The position numbers and the translations under genes are program-made. A DNA stretch of 53,264 nt, from NCBI GenBank assembly GCA_019234295.1, contig JAFALK010000088.1, forward strand, positions 1 to 53,264, given 5' to 3'. Source of the DNA: Roseateles sp. (GTDB lineage Bacteria; Pseudomonadota; Gammaproteobacteria; Burkholderiales; Burkholderiaceae_C). Below, piece after piece: positions 1 to 9,495 of the stretch; the first letter of the stretch is position 1, and each line of letters starts with the position of its first letter. The notes below the pieces were generated by a model. That model made no database searches. It saw nothing but the letters and a program-made list of their open reading frames with translations, and was not told the DNA's origin.

Positions 1-307
1 CCACGGTAGAGCTGATGTCCGAATAGCCGGTGAGCAGGATGCGGCCGGCCTCTGGCCAGCGCAGGCGTACCTGCTCGAGGAAGGCGGCGCCGTCCATCTC
101 AGGCATGCGCATGTCCGAGACCACCAGGTCCACAGTCTCGGACTCCAGCAGCGCCAGCCCGGCCCGGCCACTCTCGGCCAGCAGCACGCGGTAGCCCTGC
201 GGGCGGACGAGCCGGCGCAGTGCGCTGAGGATGGAGGGCTCGTCGTCCACGAACAGGATGGCCGGCGCCGGCTCGTCCGCGGCAAGGTCGTGCAAAGTGG
301 AAGACAT
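1..307 (-). CDS. Response regulator receiver domain, partial (runs off window start)
   Basis: The minus-strand frame opens at an ATG (305-307) and stays open to the window edge, giving about 102 residues. The sequence is a receiver domain: an acidic pair in a VDDEP motif, the phospho-acceptor Asp in [11 protein letters not shown], and the switch region LLTGYSD. That last motif, with the following ISSTV, is typical of response regulators that carry an HD-GYP or other c-di-GMP output domain, but the output lies outside the window, so the class is an inference. The start is 17 bp after the stop of a degraded receiver fragment, so it was probably a downstream operon partner of that gene. Confidence 0.85.
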   Translation of the reverse strand, partial: MSSTLHDLAADEPAPAILFVDDEPSILSALRRLVRPQGYRVLLAESGRAGLALLESETVDLVVSDMRMPEMDGAAFLEQVRLRWPEAGRILLTGYSDISSTV

Positions 308-323
308 GGTGGACTCCCTGGTG

Positions 324-461
324 CTAGAGCACTTGCGGCTGCTGGTTGATGGCCAGCCAATAGAAACCGGCCTGGCGCACCACGTCGACCATGGCGCCGA
401 AGTCCAGCGGCTTGACGATGTAGCTGTTGGCGCCCAGGTCGTAGGTCCGTGCCATGTCGTT
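324..461 (-). pseudogene. C-terminal remnant of a receiver-only response regulator
   Basis: About 45 codons in one frame end at a TAG (324-326). They read as the C-terminal end of an Rcp1-like receiver: [13 protein letters not shown], with the conserved Lys, followed by a terminal helix ending in [10 protein letters not shown]. The N-terminal two thirds, with the acidic pocket and phospho-acceptor Asp, are absent. The frame is directly continuous, across an in-frame TAG at 465-467, with the truncated sensor gene next to it. I infer that a deletion removed the rest of the kinase and most of the receiver. Expression could in theory start at an internal ATG (453-455), but the product would not be a functional receiver. 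Confidence 0.7.
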
Positions 462-464
462 CGC

Positions 465-1133
465 CTATGCGCGACCTGCGAGAACGCGTGGCATACACCA
501 GAGATACAACAGGAGGCCGGCCGCCCCCAGCAGCGCTAGGCCGAAGAGAGCCATCCGCCAGGCAAGCTTGGACCTGCGGGTCCTGACCTCCTGCTCGAGC
601 GCTTCGGTGTACGTCCGGACCGCGTAGACCGCCTCAAGGACGCCCATGCGGTGCCTTAAGAAGACGGGCTGCAACGTGTCACGTAAGAGCTGGCGTGCTT
701 CCAGGGCATCACCCTTGTTGATCACCGCCAGAAACGGTCCGTTCATGATCCTGAAGTACTGTGCCGCGGACTCTTGCACTCGGGAGGACAGGGTCCGACG
801 TAGCGGTTCGGGTAGCGCAACCTGATTCCAATACCGCTGACGGCTCTCGAACTCGGCTTGCAGTTCCGCCAACCGGGCCCGGATGAGCAGGAGCCGCCGG
901 TCATCCCTTTCTGAGGTGGCATCCGCCAGCTCATGAGCCAACTCATGGGCCTCGACCACGAACAAGGGCGGCGGCAACAGATCCGCCACCAAAGCATGGC
1001 TGTGGTCGATCTCTTCATACAGGGGACCACCAATCTGCGACTGACTCACGAGCCAGTCGTTGAGCACGAGCAGACCAAGCACAAGCGCGACCATGACCAG
1101 GATGGAAATGACAAGTCTGGATTTCGTAGTCAT
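465..1133 (-). CDS. Truncated membrane sensor (N-terminal half of a kinase or chemoreceptor)
   Basis: The 222-residue product has an N-terminal membrane segment (about residues 8-30), an extracytoplasmic helical region of about 155 residues, and a second membrane segment (about 192-212). It then stops after 10 more residues. This is the sensor layout of methyl-accepting proteins and hybrid histidine kinases; the IGGPLYEEI and [11 protein letters not shown] motifs recall the periplasmic domains of such sensors. No HAMP, PAS, kinase or signalling domain follows, so the signalling half is missing. The open frame ends at a TAG beyond which the same frame reads as the end of a response regulator, which suggests an internal deletion. 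It is probably a non-functional remnant. Confidence 0.6.
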   Translation of the reverse strand: MTTKSRLVISILVMVALVLGLLVLNDWLVSQSQIGGPLYEEIDHSHALVADLLPPPLFVVEAHELAHELADATSERDDRRLLLIRARLAELQAEFESRQRYWNQVALPEPLRRTLSSRVQESAAQYFRIMNGPFLAVINKGDALEARQLLRDTLQPVFLRHRMGVLEAVYAVRTYTEALEQEVRTRRSKLAWRMALFGLALLGAAGLLLYLWCMPRVLAGRA

Positions 1134-1366
1134 TCAAGGACTCTTACGCGTAGCAACCGGTTTCCCAGGGAGCGGGTCTGCCAATTGCACCTGCATCAGC
1201 TCGAATTGGACCGCGCCCTTCACGGTCTTGCAACGCGGGCGCCATGTGACTTTCTTCCTTTGCGTTGAGAGGTGCTGCAGGTTCAAATTGCGCATCGTGA
1301 CTAATGGAACCAATGGACCTGTTGTGACATTGATCTATTGAGAACCGCAACCCGATCTGAAAAGCT

Positions 1367-1963
1367 ATGAGCGTCGCCACCTCTCCTATCGCAGCCAACA
1401 CCACACTGTCTTCCCGAGAAGCGGGGCGGTTGTGCGGCGTTAGCTTTCGGACCGTCATTCGCTGGGTGGAACGTGGCGAGCTGCGCGCGTTCCGGCTCCC
1501 TGGTCGCGGGGACTACCGCATCGCGCTGGCCGAGCTTCAGGACTTCGCGCGGCGCAATGGCTTGCCGGAACCTCGGATTCCCCGACCCGCGAGCAACAAG
1601 GTGCTGGTCGTGGATGACGATCGTGCAATGGCCAATGCAATACGCCGTGTTTTGCATCAAGCCGGCTTCGAGACCCAAATTGCGGCGGACGGCTTCCAGG
1701 CTGGTTCGCTGCTGCACAGCTTTGCGCCAGCGCTGATGACCCTGGACTTGCGCATGCCTGGGCTCGATGGTGTCGGTGTGCTGCGTTTTCTGCAGGAGGC
1801 CGCACCTCTTCCGTCACTGAAGGTCCTGGTGATCTCCGGCGAGAGCGAGGAGCGCCTGCGCGAGGCTTGCCAACTGGGCGCGCACGCCGCCCTCGCAAAA
1901 CCCTTCAAGAGCGAACAGTTGCTGTACGCCGTCCGTCAACTGCTCGGTAAAGCTGAAACCTGA
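1367..1963 (+). CDS. Excisionase/MerR-type HTH fused to a C-terminal receiver domain
   Basis: The 198-residue protein has an N-terminal DNA-binding module (about residues 13-62) of the excisionase/MerR type. Its SSREAGRLCGVSFRTVIRW helix-turn-helix is followed by a wing with RLPGRGDYRI. A receiver domain follows (about 77-193) with the acidic residues at 83-85, phospho-acceptor Asp127 in TLDLRMPGLDG and conserved Lys178. The order is inverted relative to ordinary response regulators, in which the receiver comes first. It is probably a phosphorylation-controlled DNA-binding protein. It lies 13 bp upstream of a MHYT-GGDEF-EAL gene on the same strand, so the two are likely co-transcribed and the regulator may feed c-di-GMP control. 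No partner kinase is adjacent on this strand. Confidence 0.85.
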   Translation: MSVATSPIAANTTLSSREAGRLCGVSFRTVIRWVERGELRAFRLPGRGDYRIALAELQDFARRNGLPEPRIPRPASNKVLVVDDDRAMANAIRRVLHQAGFETQIAADGFQAGSLLHSFAPALMTLDLRMPGLDGVGVLRFLQEAAPLPSLKVLVISGESEERLREACQLGAHAALAKPFKSEQLLYAVRQLLGKAET

Positions 1964-1976
1964 TAGGGAGCTCGTC

Positions 1977-4184
1977 ATGGAATTCCTCGCAGCACGCTAC
2001 GACGCTTGGGTTGTCGCCATCTCCATCGTCATTGCAAGTTTCTCGTCCTATGTCGCCCTGGACCTGGCTCGTCGGGTGCGCGGCCCCGATCGCAAAGTCG
2101 CTACTGCTTGGTGGGCGGGAGGGTCTGTCGTCATGGGGTCTGGCATCTGGTCCATGCACTTTGTGGGCATGCTCGCCTTCAACCTGCCGGTGCCGCTGGG
2201 CTATACCGCGCTCCTGACTTTCGCATCCTGGGTCGCCGCGGTTGTGGTGTCCGGCATTGCGCTCGGCCTTGCGAGCCAAGGCAAATTGACGGCACGACGT
2301 CTCGGTTGGGGTGCCACCGCCATGGGCGCCGGCATCTGCACCATGCACTACACCGGCATGGCTGCGCTAGACATGGCACCAGGCATCCAATGGAACCCGG
2401 GTCTGGTGTTGGCCTCGGTCGTCATTGCGCTGACCGCCTCAGCGGCTGCGCTCCTGATCTTCTTCCGCCTGGCGCATGAGAGAGGCTCGCGCGGGACGGC
2501 CCTACGCGCTCTGGCAGCCATCGTCATGGGCCTTGCCATCAGCGGCATGCACTACACGGCCATGGCGGCCGCGCAATTCCCATTGGGCTCTGTGTGCCTG
2601 AGTGCCGGCGCGCTCTCTGGCAGCCGTCTGGGCATCTTGATCGCGCTGGCGTCGATCGCCGTGCTGCTGTGCACCTGGCTTGTCTCCGCACTTGATGCGC
2701 GGATGCAGGACAAGACGGTCGCACTCGCGGAATCGCTGCGCCTCTCCAACGTGCAGCTCCAAGGCGCCAACGAGGAACTGCGCCGCCGCGCCTACATGGA
2801 TCCACTCACCGATCTGCCGAACCGCGCGCTATTCGAGGACCACCTCGTTCGCGCCGCGGCCCGCAATCACCGTAAGGGAGAACGTACGCCTGGTCGCGTT
2901 CCAGGAACTTTGGCGGTGCTGTTTATAGATTTGGACGGCTTCAAGCCGGTCAATGATTCGTATGGGCACGCTGCCGGCGATCAGGTGCTCAAAGAAGTGG
3001 CGCGACGCCTTCGCAGCTGCGCCCGAGCTGATGACACGGTAGCGCGGGTCGGTGGCGATGAGTTCCTGCTACTCATGGAAGACAGCGTCGACGCCGCGGC
3101 ATGTACAGCCCTTGCACGACGCCTGTGCGAAATGCTGAGTCAACCCATCGAAATTTCCGGGACGACGGTCGAGATTTCAGCATCCATTGGTATTGCAGCC
3201 ATTCCGGACTGTGGCGACATCACTAAGCTGATCGCACACGCCGACGCGGCCATGTACGCAGCCAAGCGCGCCGGTGGCAACACCTTTACGCTCTTCGAGT
3301 CGCACATGGACGTGGACGCGCTCTCGCAGATGAACCTGCAGGCCGATCTGCGTCACGCCGCACGACGCAACGAGCTGCTGCTGTACTACCAGCCCAAGGT
3401 TGACGGGCAAGTAGGGCACATCCACAGCGTCGAGGCGCTGATCCGCTGGCGCCACCCGACGCAGGGACTGCTGAGTCCCGCCAATTTCATCCCTCTGGCC
3501 GAACGCTTTGGTCTCATCGGTCAGATCGGCGAATGGGTGATCGAGGAGGCTTGTCGCCAGATGCGTGAATGGAGCGATCAGGGAGTCCACATTCGCGTGG
3601 CGATCAACCTATCCGCCCAGCAGCTGCGTGACGCGCATCTGGTCGAACGTATTGAAAGCGCCGTGCAGCGTCACGGCATCGACTCCTCGCGCCTGCTGTG
3701 CGAGATCACCGAGACGGTAGCCATGGAAGATGTCGAGGCCACAAAAAGGGTGTTCGAGGGACTAGCACGGATTGGCGTTTTCCTGTCCATCGACGATTTC
3801 GGCACGGGTTATTGCAGCCTTAGCTATCTGCGTCAACTCCCGGCCAAACAACTCAAGATCGACCGGGGTTTCATCAACGATCTCGAATCGAGCAAGGACG
3901 CACGGGCCATCGTCTGTGCCGTCGTTCAGCTGGCGCATGCACTCGGTCTTCGCGTGGTGGCCGAAGGCGTGGAGACCGAAGGACAGAAGGAGATACTGCT
4001 CGCCCTGGAATGCGACGAACTTCAAGGTTTCCTGTTCGCTCGGCCCATGCCTGCCGAGGCACTCATGGGCTGGATGGTCGCCGATGTCATAGAGCCGGCG
4101 GGCGCGTTTGCTCCTTCTGTCATCGACGAGACACTGCGCCATGGGAGTGTCGGGCACAGTCGAATGGCACTCGTCCAAAATTGA
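1977..4184 (+). CDS. MHYT-GGDEF-EAL membrane c-di-GMP enzyme
   Basis: The 735-residue protein starts with an integral-membrane MHYT sensor of about 240 residues carrying three motifs (MHFVGM near 60, MHYTGMA near 123, MHYTAMA near 191). These are thought to bind a metal and sense oxygen, CO or NO. A GGDEF domain (about 273-440) follows with an intact GGDEF at 359-363 and a DxLT-type entry sequence. An EAL domain (about 455-710) has EAL at 486-488, NLS, EITET, DDFGTGYCS, KID and EGVE motifs. Cyclase and phosphodiesterase signatures are both present, so it may be bifunctional; activity cannot be settled from sequence. The architecture matches YkoW/MucR-type proteins. The start is supported by an AGGGAG-like ribosome site just upstream. 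Confidence 0.93.
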   Translation: MEFLAARYDAWVVAISIVIASFSSYVALDLARRVRGPDRKVATAWWAGGSVVMGSGIWSMHFVGMLAFNLPVPLGYTALLTFASWVAAVVVSGIALGLASQGKLTARRLGWGATAMGAGICTMHYTGMAALDMAPGIQWNPGLVLASVVIALTASAAALLIFFRLAHERGSRGTALRALAAIVMGLAISGMHYTAMAAAQFPLGSVCLSAGALSGSRLGILIALASIAVLLCTWLVSALDARMQDKTVALAESLRLSNVQLQGANEELRRRAYMDPLTDLPNRALFEDHLVRAAARNHRKGERTPGRVPGTLAVLFIDLDGFKPVNDSYGHAAGDQVLKEVARRLRSCARADDTVARVGGDEFLLLMEDSVDAAACTALARRLCEMLSQPIEISGTTVEISASIGIAAIPDCGDITKLIAHADAAMYAAKRAGGNTFTLFESHMDVDALSQMNLQADLRHAARRNELLLYYQPKVDGQVGHIHSVEALIRWRHPTQGLLSPANFIPLAERFGLIGQIGEWVIEEACRQMREWSDQGVHIRVAINLSAQQLRDAHLVERIESAVQRHGIDSSRLLCEITETVAMEDVEATKRVFEGLARIGVFLSIDDFGTGYCSLSYLRQLPAKQLKIDRGFINDLESSKDARAIVCAVVQLAHALGLRVVAEGVETEGQKEILLALECDELQGFLFARPMPAEALMGWMVADVIEPAGAFAPSVIDETLRHGSVGHSRMALVQN

Positions 4185-4422
4185 TCGCAGCCCAATTGGA
4201 GAAGGTCACCACGGGTCCAGCCGCTCGGGCGGAGCTCCTACTTGCAAGCAGTTCGGCTACGCGCACAACGGCATTTTCCCAGCGACGGCGGTTTTAAAGA
4301 TGTTCGCCGCACGCTGAAAGACTATGTACTTGCGACGACCGCCCAAAGGGAGCTGCAGATAGAGCATCTGTGTTTCGTCAGACGTGAATCCGTCTGGACC
4401 TCACCCCTGCTTGAGACTTCGC

Positions 4423-7350
4423 TCATGAATTTGATTGAGGTGGACAGAAGCTCGCCGCCCATTGCTGGAATTCCGTTGGCGGCATGGGCTTGGCGATCAA
4501 ATAGCCTTGGGCAACATTACACCCAAAGGCCTGCAGCTGACTCCAGCACTCGGCAGTTTCAACTCCTTCGGCAATCAGCTTGCGGCCGAGATCGTGGATC
4601 AAGTCGATGGTGGACTTCACAATGACGGCTGAGTCACGGTCGTGGACCATCTGCCGCACAAACGACTGATCGATCTTGACGCAATCCACCGGGAGCTTTT
4701 GCAAATAGCTCAGCGATGAATAGCCGGTGCCGAAGTCATCGATGTGCAGCGGGATGCCCTCGTCCTTCAGCTGGTTCAAGACACGAAGCGCGAACACCGC
4801 GTCTTCCATCACCGCGCTCTCGGTGATCTCCAGCTCTAGCAGACCACGCGGTACGCCCGTGCTGTCGTGCAACTGGCGGATCTGGCGTAGCAGATCCTCG
4901 TCGCGCAGATTTCGGGCCGACAGATTGACGGCGATGGGCAAGGCGCAACCTTGTTCGAGCCAAGCCTTGTTTTGCTGCAGCGCCGACTGCAGCATCCATT
5001 CAGTAAGAGGCTTGATCAGACCTATTTGCTCGGCCAGCGAGATAAAAACACCGGGATGCAGCAGGCCGCGCTCGGCGTGCTGCCAGCGAACCAATGCTTC
5101 GGCGCCGCAAAGACGTCCCGTGGCCATCTCTACCTTGGGTTGGAGGTGCATGCGCAGGTCGCCGTCCTCGATAGCCCGGCGAAGCGCACTGGCCATGTGC
5201 AAGCGTTCTGATTGGCCGTGATCGAGGGTGGAGTCATAGACCAAATGGGGAAGATCGCGATCGCGGGCCTGTTGTACGGCAAGGTCCACGCGGCGAAACA
5301 GGTCATGGGCAGTGGCGCCATGATTTGGGAACAGGACGATGCCAGTCCTGGCCATCATGTCGAGCGGAATTCCCGCGGCAAGAAACGGTAGGGCCAACTC
5401 GGCTTCAATGACGTTGACCATCTCGATTGCCTTAGTGCGATCTGCCCTGGGAAGCAGTATGGCGAACTCGTTGCCGCGCAGGCGAGCCACCAAACCATCA
5501 GGTGGCGCAACCCGAAGCAAGCGACGGCTGAACTCCCGCAGCATCTCGTCGCCATGTGCGAGACCCAAAGCAGCATTCACATCGCGCAAGCGGTCGACAT
5601 TGGTTTGGAGCACCGCAAAGCGCCGCTGGGTCTGCTGACCCTTCGCGATGAAGGCACGCAGCGACTCATTGAATTGGGCCTCGTTGGGCAGGTCGGTGAG
5701 CGCGTCGAAGTGGGTCAGCCTGTGCATGGCAGCCTGCGTGCGCGCTTGTTCCGCCTGCGCACGCAGCATGGCAATGCCAAATGCAAGATCGTCAGCGGAC
5801 TCAGTCAGCAACTGCACCTCGTCGGCCTGAAAGGCATCCGGCTCACGGTGGTAGATCTCCAGCGCGCCGATGATTCTTTCGCCGATGCGCAGCGGGCAGG
5901 CGATGGCCGAGGCGCAATCGTCCGGATTATGGAGCCAGTGCGTGTGATCCTGGCCCGATCGCAGGTCGTTAATCGTATGAGTTTGCCCGCTGCGCACCGC
6001 CTTCGCGACGACATCACGTCCCTGCTCGTCATCAGTCCAAAAGCTCGACAGATCTTGCAAACTTTCCAAGCCTGACCCGAACCCAGATTCGGCTACCGCC
6101 TTGATCGCATGTTCAGCGTCGTCCGTGTGATACCAGACGATGGCAGAGTCGTAGGCACCCGCCGACACGATGTCTTTGCAAAAGCTATTTAGCAGCTCAG
6201 ACTCAGAGCGGGCTCTGAGCATGGTGCGATTGCCGGCGCTGAGAGTGCGCAATGCGCGGGTCACGTGTTGCAGGTCACGGACACGCTGCTCCAACTCCAG
6301 ATTGAGGGTTCGTATCTTTTCCGCAGCCTGCTTGCGCTCAGTCACCTCGACCTGTAGTTTCGCAGCTGAGTGCTTGATCTGGTTGTACAAACTTCCGTTC
6401 TCGTAGATGCGTCCAGCCTGCGCCGCATTGATCATCAACAGGCGCTCATCCTCTTCGCTGAAGCACTCCGAGCCGAGCTTGTCGATGAGAAAAATCCAGC
6501 CATAGGCCCGCTTCAGCGAAACGATTGGGACGATCAGACCGGAGTGCACCAGCGGATAGTCGGCGGTCAAACCAACTTCGAGAGGGTTGCCACTTGGATT
6601 GACAAAGCGGCGTGGCGCGCGATCGAACATCACTTGACGAAGCATGCCTATATCGATTCGTAGCAGCTTCACGCGCCCTGCGTCGGCGTCGTTCATGCCT
6701 GAGGTTGCAAAGCGAGTCAACACCGCGTGCGACGCGTCGTTCGCACCCAGGATGGCGTAGCGCGCGCCTATCAAGTTGCGAGCGCCACGGCAGACCTTTT
6801 CCAGCAAGGTCTCTGGATCGCGCTCTGAGGCGAGTTGGAGGTTGAGGTCAGTCAACGCTGAAAGGCGCCGGTTGGCATAGTCCAGCTGATCGGCCTTTTG
6901 CACCAGCTTGTCGGCCAGTAGACGCCGGTGCTCGCGGTCGAATTGCTCTGCATTGGCGGGCGGTGCCTTCGGCTCAGGAGCAGCATGACACAGTGCGAGG
7001 TCAATGGCCTGCAACACGTTCTCTGGCTCGCAGGGCTTGAGCAGAATCTGCGTGACGCCGCAGGACTGTGCGAGCGTCCGAGCCTCCTGCTCCAGGAAGT
7101 TGGCCGTATAAAAAATGACGTCCGTGTGGGCGATGGCCGGTTCGGCCCTCAGTTGCCTTACGAATTCGTAGCCGTCCATCGTCGGCATGAGGATGTCGCA
7201 GATAACGAGATCGGGGCGCGCGGTGCGCACCTTGGTCAGCGCCTCCAAGCCGTCGGCAGCCTCCATGCATTCATGCCCCCGATAGGCCGCCAGGCTGGTG
7301 ATCAATTCGCGGTTGGTTGCGTGATCATCGACAACGAGGATTCGGGCCAT
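4423..7350 (-). CDS. REC-GAF-GAF-GGDEF(degenerate)-EAL response regulator, likely c-di-GMP phosphodiesterase
   Basis: The 975-residue protein begins with a receiver (1-120, Asp52 in CDILMPTMDG). A GAF-like domain (about 165-320), a coiled-coil linker (about 325-365) and a second GAF domain (about 370-520) follow, then a GGDEF domain (about 545-705) and an EAL domain (about 720-965). The GGDEF signature is replaced by RGNEF, so cyclase activity is unlikely. The EAL domain keeps AEALVRW, NLSARNL, EITESAVMED, DDFGTGYSS, VKID and EGVET, consistent with phosphodiesterase activity. It starts 12 bp after a CheY-like gene, which in turn follows a histidine kinase gene, forming a three-gene unit. The two receivers are probably alternative targets of that kinase. 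It is convergent with the MHYT gene across a 238-bp gap with no clear terminator. Confidence 0.92.
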   Translation of the reverse strand: MARILVVDDHATNRELITSLAAYRGHECMEAADGLEALTKVRTARPDLVICDILMPTMDGYEFVRQLRAEPAIAHTDVIFYTANFLEQEARTLAQSCGVTQILLKPCEPENVLQAIDLALCHAAPEPKAPPANAEQFDREHRRLLADKLVQKADQLDYANRRLSALTDLNLQLASERDPETLLEKVCRGARNLIGARYAILGANDASHAVLTRFATSGMNDADAGRVKLLRIDIGMLRQVMFDRAPRRFVNPSGNPLEVGLTADYPLVHSGLIVPIVSLKRAYGWIFLIDKLGSECFSEEDERLLMINAAQAGRIYENGSLYNQIKHSAAKLQVEVTERKQAAEKIRTLNLELEQRVRDLQHVTRALRTLSAGNRTMLRARSESELLNSFCKDIVSAGAYDSAIVWYHTDDAEHAIKAVAESGFGSGLESLQDLSSFWTDDEQGRDVVAKAVRSGQTHTINDLRSGQDHTHWLHNPDDCASAIACPLRIGERIIGALEIYHREPDAFQADEVQLLTESADDLAFGIAMLRAQAEQARTQAAMHRLTHFDALTDLPNEAQFNESLRAFIAKGQQTQRRFAVLQTNVDRLRDVNAALGLAHGDEMLREFSRRLLRVAPPDGLVARLRGNEFAILLPRADRTKAIEMVNVIEAELALPFLAAGIPLDMMARTGIVLFPNHGATAHDLFRRVDLAVQQARDRDLPHLVYDSTLDHGQSERLHMASALRRAIEDGDLRMHLQPKVEMATGRLCGAEALVRWQHAERGLLHPGVFISLAEQIGLIKPLTEWMLQSALQQNKAWLEQGCALPIAVNLSARNLRDEDLLRQIRQLHDSTGVPRGLLELEITESAVMEDAVFALRVLNQLKDEGIPLHIDDFGTGYSSLSYLQKLPVDCVKIDQSFVRQMVHDRDSAVIVKSTIDLIHDLGRKLIAEGVETAECWSQLQAFGCNVAQGYLIAKPMPPTEFQQWAASFCPPQSNS

Positions 7351-7362
7351 GACAAGGGGGAT

Positions 7363-7764
7363 TCAGTCGGTAGATTTAGGCAAGTTGCGACGAAGCGCTG
7401 CGGGAAGGAATGCGCCGATCTGACTGACAAAGGCCTCGGGCTCAATAGGCTTCGAGATATAGCCATCGAAGCCAGCCGTCATGACCTTCTGTCTATCGTT
7501 AGGCATCGAAAAGGCAGTGACCGCGATAATGGGAATTCGGGCCACGTCGGGGTTTTGTCGCAGCAGCGCGAGCACTTGATAGCCATCGAGAACAGGCATC
7601 TGCAGATCGCAGACTACGAGGTCAGGCCGTACCCGCGGAACCAGGTCCACGCCCTGCTGCCCGTCCCGGGCCACCGACACCTCGTAGCCACTGCATTCCA
7701 GCAGGTACTTGACGAGTTCTAGATTCGCCTGGTTGTCTTCGATGATGACGATGCGCGCATTCAC
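7363..7764 (-). CDS. CheY-like single-domain response regulator
   Basis: The 133-residue protein is a receiver domain with almost no extra sequence. It has the acidic pair in IIEDN (9-10), phospho-acceptor Asp53 in VCDLQMPVLDG, the TAFSMP switch region and the Lys in GYISKPIEP. Translation starts at GTG (7762-7764), preceded on the minus strand by GGGAG at a suitable distance. Only 6 bp separate it from the upstream histidine kinase gene. It may shuttle phosphate or act by protein contact; no output domain is present. Confidence 0.9.
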   Translation of the reverse strand: MNARIVIIEDNQANLELVKYLLECSGYEVSVARDGQQGVDLVPRVRPDLVVCDLQMPVLDGYQVLALLRQNPDVARIPIIAVTAFSMPNDRQKVMTAGFDGYISKPIEPEAFVSQIGAFLPAALRRNLPKSTD

Positions 7765-7770
7765 GGCCCA

Positions 7771-9246
7771 TCACTCCCTCAAAACCAACTGGAACGTACT
7801 GCCCTTTCCACTTTCGCTGGAAAATACGATCTTCCCGCCCAGTAACTCGGCAAGCTTCTGGCTCAAGTGCAGGCCCAGCCCGGTGCCCTCAGGCATGTTT
7901 TCCTGGGCACCGACCACGCGACTGAATGCGCCGAACAGCTTGTCCTGCTCGTGCAGGGGGATGCCGATGCCCGTGTCATCGACTCGGAACACCAGCGCGC
8001 GCGCTGTCTCATCCTCGAGCAGCGTTACAGTCATCTGCACGCTACCCCGCTCGGTGAATTTGATGGCGTTGTTTGTCAAATTGATCAGAATCTGGCTCAG
8101 GGCGCGGCGGTCGGTGCGCCACTGCGTTTCAGGTGCGAGCACGTTGACCGTGAAATCCAGTCCTTTGCTTTCCGCCTGCAGCCTCAACGTGGCGGCCACG
8201 TCCTCGACGACGGCCCGGCAATCCACCGGTTCCAGCCTGAGGTCGACTTTGCCGGCTTCGATCTTGGCAACGTCGAGCAGGTCATTGATCAACGCAAGCA
8301 GATGACGTGCGCTGGACTGAACGGTTTGCAGCTGCTTTTGTTGCACGTCGTTCAGCGGTCCCGGCAATTTCATCAGCAAGGTGCCAGTGAAGCCAATGAT
8401 TGCGTTCAACGGCGTGCGCAACTCGTGGCTCATGCCGGCCAGGAAGCGATCTTTGGCCTGGTTGGCGGTGGCGAGTTCCTGGTTCTTTTCCTGCAGGGCC
8501 TTTTCGAAGCGCTTGCGCTCGCTAATATCCCGGATCGCGCTCATCACGAACGCGCTCTCCTCAGTGCGTAAGGGGCTCAGGCTGATCTCGATGGGGAACT
8601 CGCTGCCGTCCTTACGCAGACCGGCGAGATCGAGGCCCGAACCCATCGCCCGCTTACGAGGCTGCAAGAAGTAATTGGATCTATGCCCGACATGGGCATG
8701 CCGGTAACGATCAGGCAACAGCATATCGACGGACCGGCCCCGCAGTTCGCCTTCGTCATAGCCGAACAAGCGTTCGGCTTGGCTATTCGCGATCACGATG
8801 TGACCGGTCGGGTTCGCCATCACAATGCCGTCGGGCGTGGATTCAAGCAGGTCACGAAAGCGCGCCTCCATCAGCTTGGCATCGCGCAGAACCTTGATGT
8901 GAGTCACGTCCTTGACCGCAGAGAGGATCAGGGGCTCGCCGTCCTGGCTATGGACAAGCCGATCGGAAACGTCCACGTAGATCAGGGAGCCGTTCTTGCG
9001 GCGGCGAACTGCCTCATAGGTCGCGCTGCCGACGCGAAACGCCTCTTCAAGCCACCTGCGTTGTTCAAGTGCGTGATCACCTGGAACAACGAGGTCCGCC
9101 AACTGGCACGTACACGCCTCGTCAGCGGCGTAGCCGAAGATGGCGTTGGCACCATGGTCCCAGTGCACTATGTGCCCACTGGTCGAAATCAGTATCAGCG
9201 CGTCCGGCGATTCAGATGTCAGCCGTACGACTTCATCGACATTCAC
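7771..9246 (-). CDS. Soluble PAS-PAS sensor histidine kinase
   Basis: The 491-residue protein has no membrane segment and no signal peptide. Two PAS domains (about 5-120 and 125-245) precede a HisKA dimerisation domain with the phospho-accepting His274 in GMSHELRTPLN. An HATPase domain follows with the N-box (NLTNNAIKF), G1 (DDTGIGIP) and G2 (GTGLGLHLS). It likely senses an internal signal through the PAS domains and phosphorylates the two receivers encoded immediately downstream. The start is GTG at 9244-9246, supported by a strong GGGGAGGG ribosome site. It heads the three-gene minus-strand signalling operon that ends at 4423. Confidence 0.92.
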   Translation of the reverse strand: MNVDEVVRLTSESPDALILISTSGHIVHWDHGANAIFGYAADEACTCQLADLVVPGDHALEQRRWLEEAFRVGSATYEAVRRRKNGSLIYVDVSDRLVHSQDGEPLILSAVKDVTHIKVLRDAKLMEARFRDLLESTPDGIVMANPTGHIVIANSQAERLFGYDEGELRGRSVDMLLPDRYRHAHVGHRSNYFLQPRKRAMGSGLDLAGLRKDGSEFPIEISLSPLRTEESAFVMSAIRDISERKRFEKALQEKNQELATANQAKDRFLAGMSHELRTPLNAIIGFTGTLLMKLPGPLNDVQQKQLQTVQSSARHLLALINDLLDVAKIEAGKVDLRLEPVDCRAVVEDVAATLRLQAESKGLDFTVNVLAPETQWRTDRRALSQILINLTNNAIKFTERGSVQMTVTLLEDETARALVFRVDDTGIGIPLHEQDKLFGAFSRVVGAQENMPEGTGLGLHLSQKLAELLGGKIVFSSESGKGSTFQLVLRE

Positions 9247-9381
9247 GGCCTGAGCCCTCCCCAGGGTTCTAGACGGCTACTAGAACTTTGCCGTCTGCAC
9301 ATGTCAATGCGTTAGCACATTGGCCGCATGTATTTTGTGCGACATGCGCACTCGGCGACCATCCAATGGGGCACGCCATTC

Positions 9382-9457
9382 CCTGGGGATCGGGGATGAA
9401 CCTCTAAAAAACGGTTTCCTGGAGATCGGGGATGAACCTCTAAAAAACGGTTTCCTG
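9382..9457. repeat. 36-bp tandem repeat, two copies
   Basis: Two head-to-tail copies share the core GATCGGGGATGAACCTCTAA followed by AAAACGGTTTCCTG, with a period of 36 bp and only one or two differences. Read on the minus strand, the unit gives FRGSSPISRKPF-like peptides, which I recall from spurious proteins in other Burkholderiales genomes. The unit is therefore probably a dispersed intergenic element and not a coding repeat. Confidence 0.8.
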
Positions 9458-9495
9458 CACAGAGTCCTGGTTTCTATGGCCCTGCGATCCATTAG

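Noticed and set aside
4379..4396. CAGACG/CGTCTG hairpin in the convergent gap as a terminator
   Set aside because: The stem is only 6 bp and has no T run on either strand.
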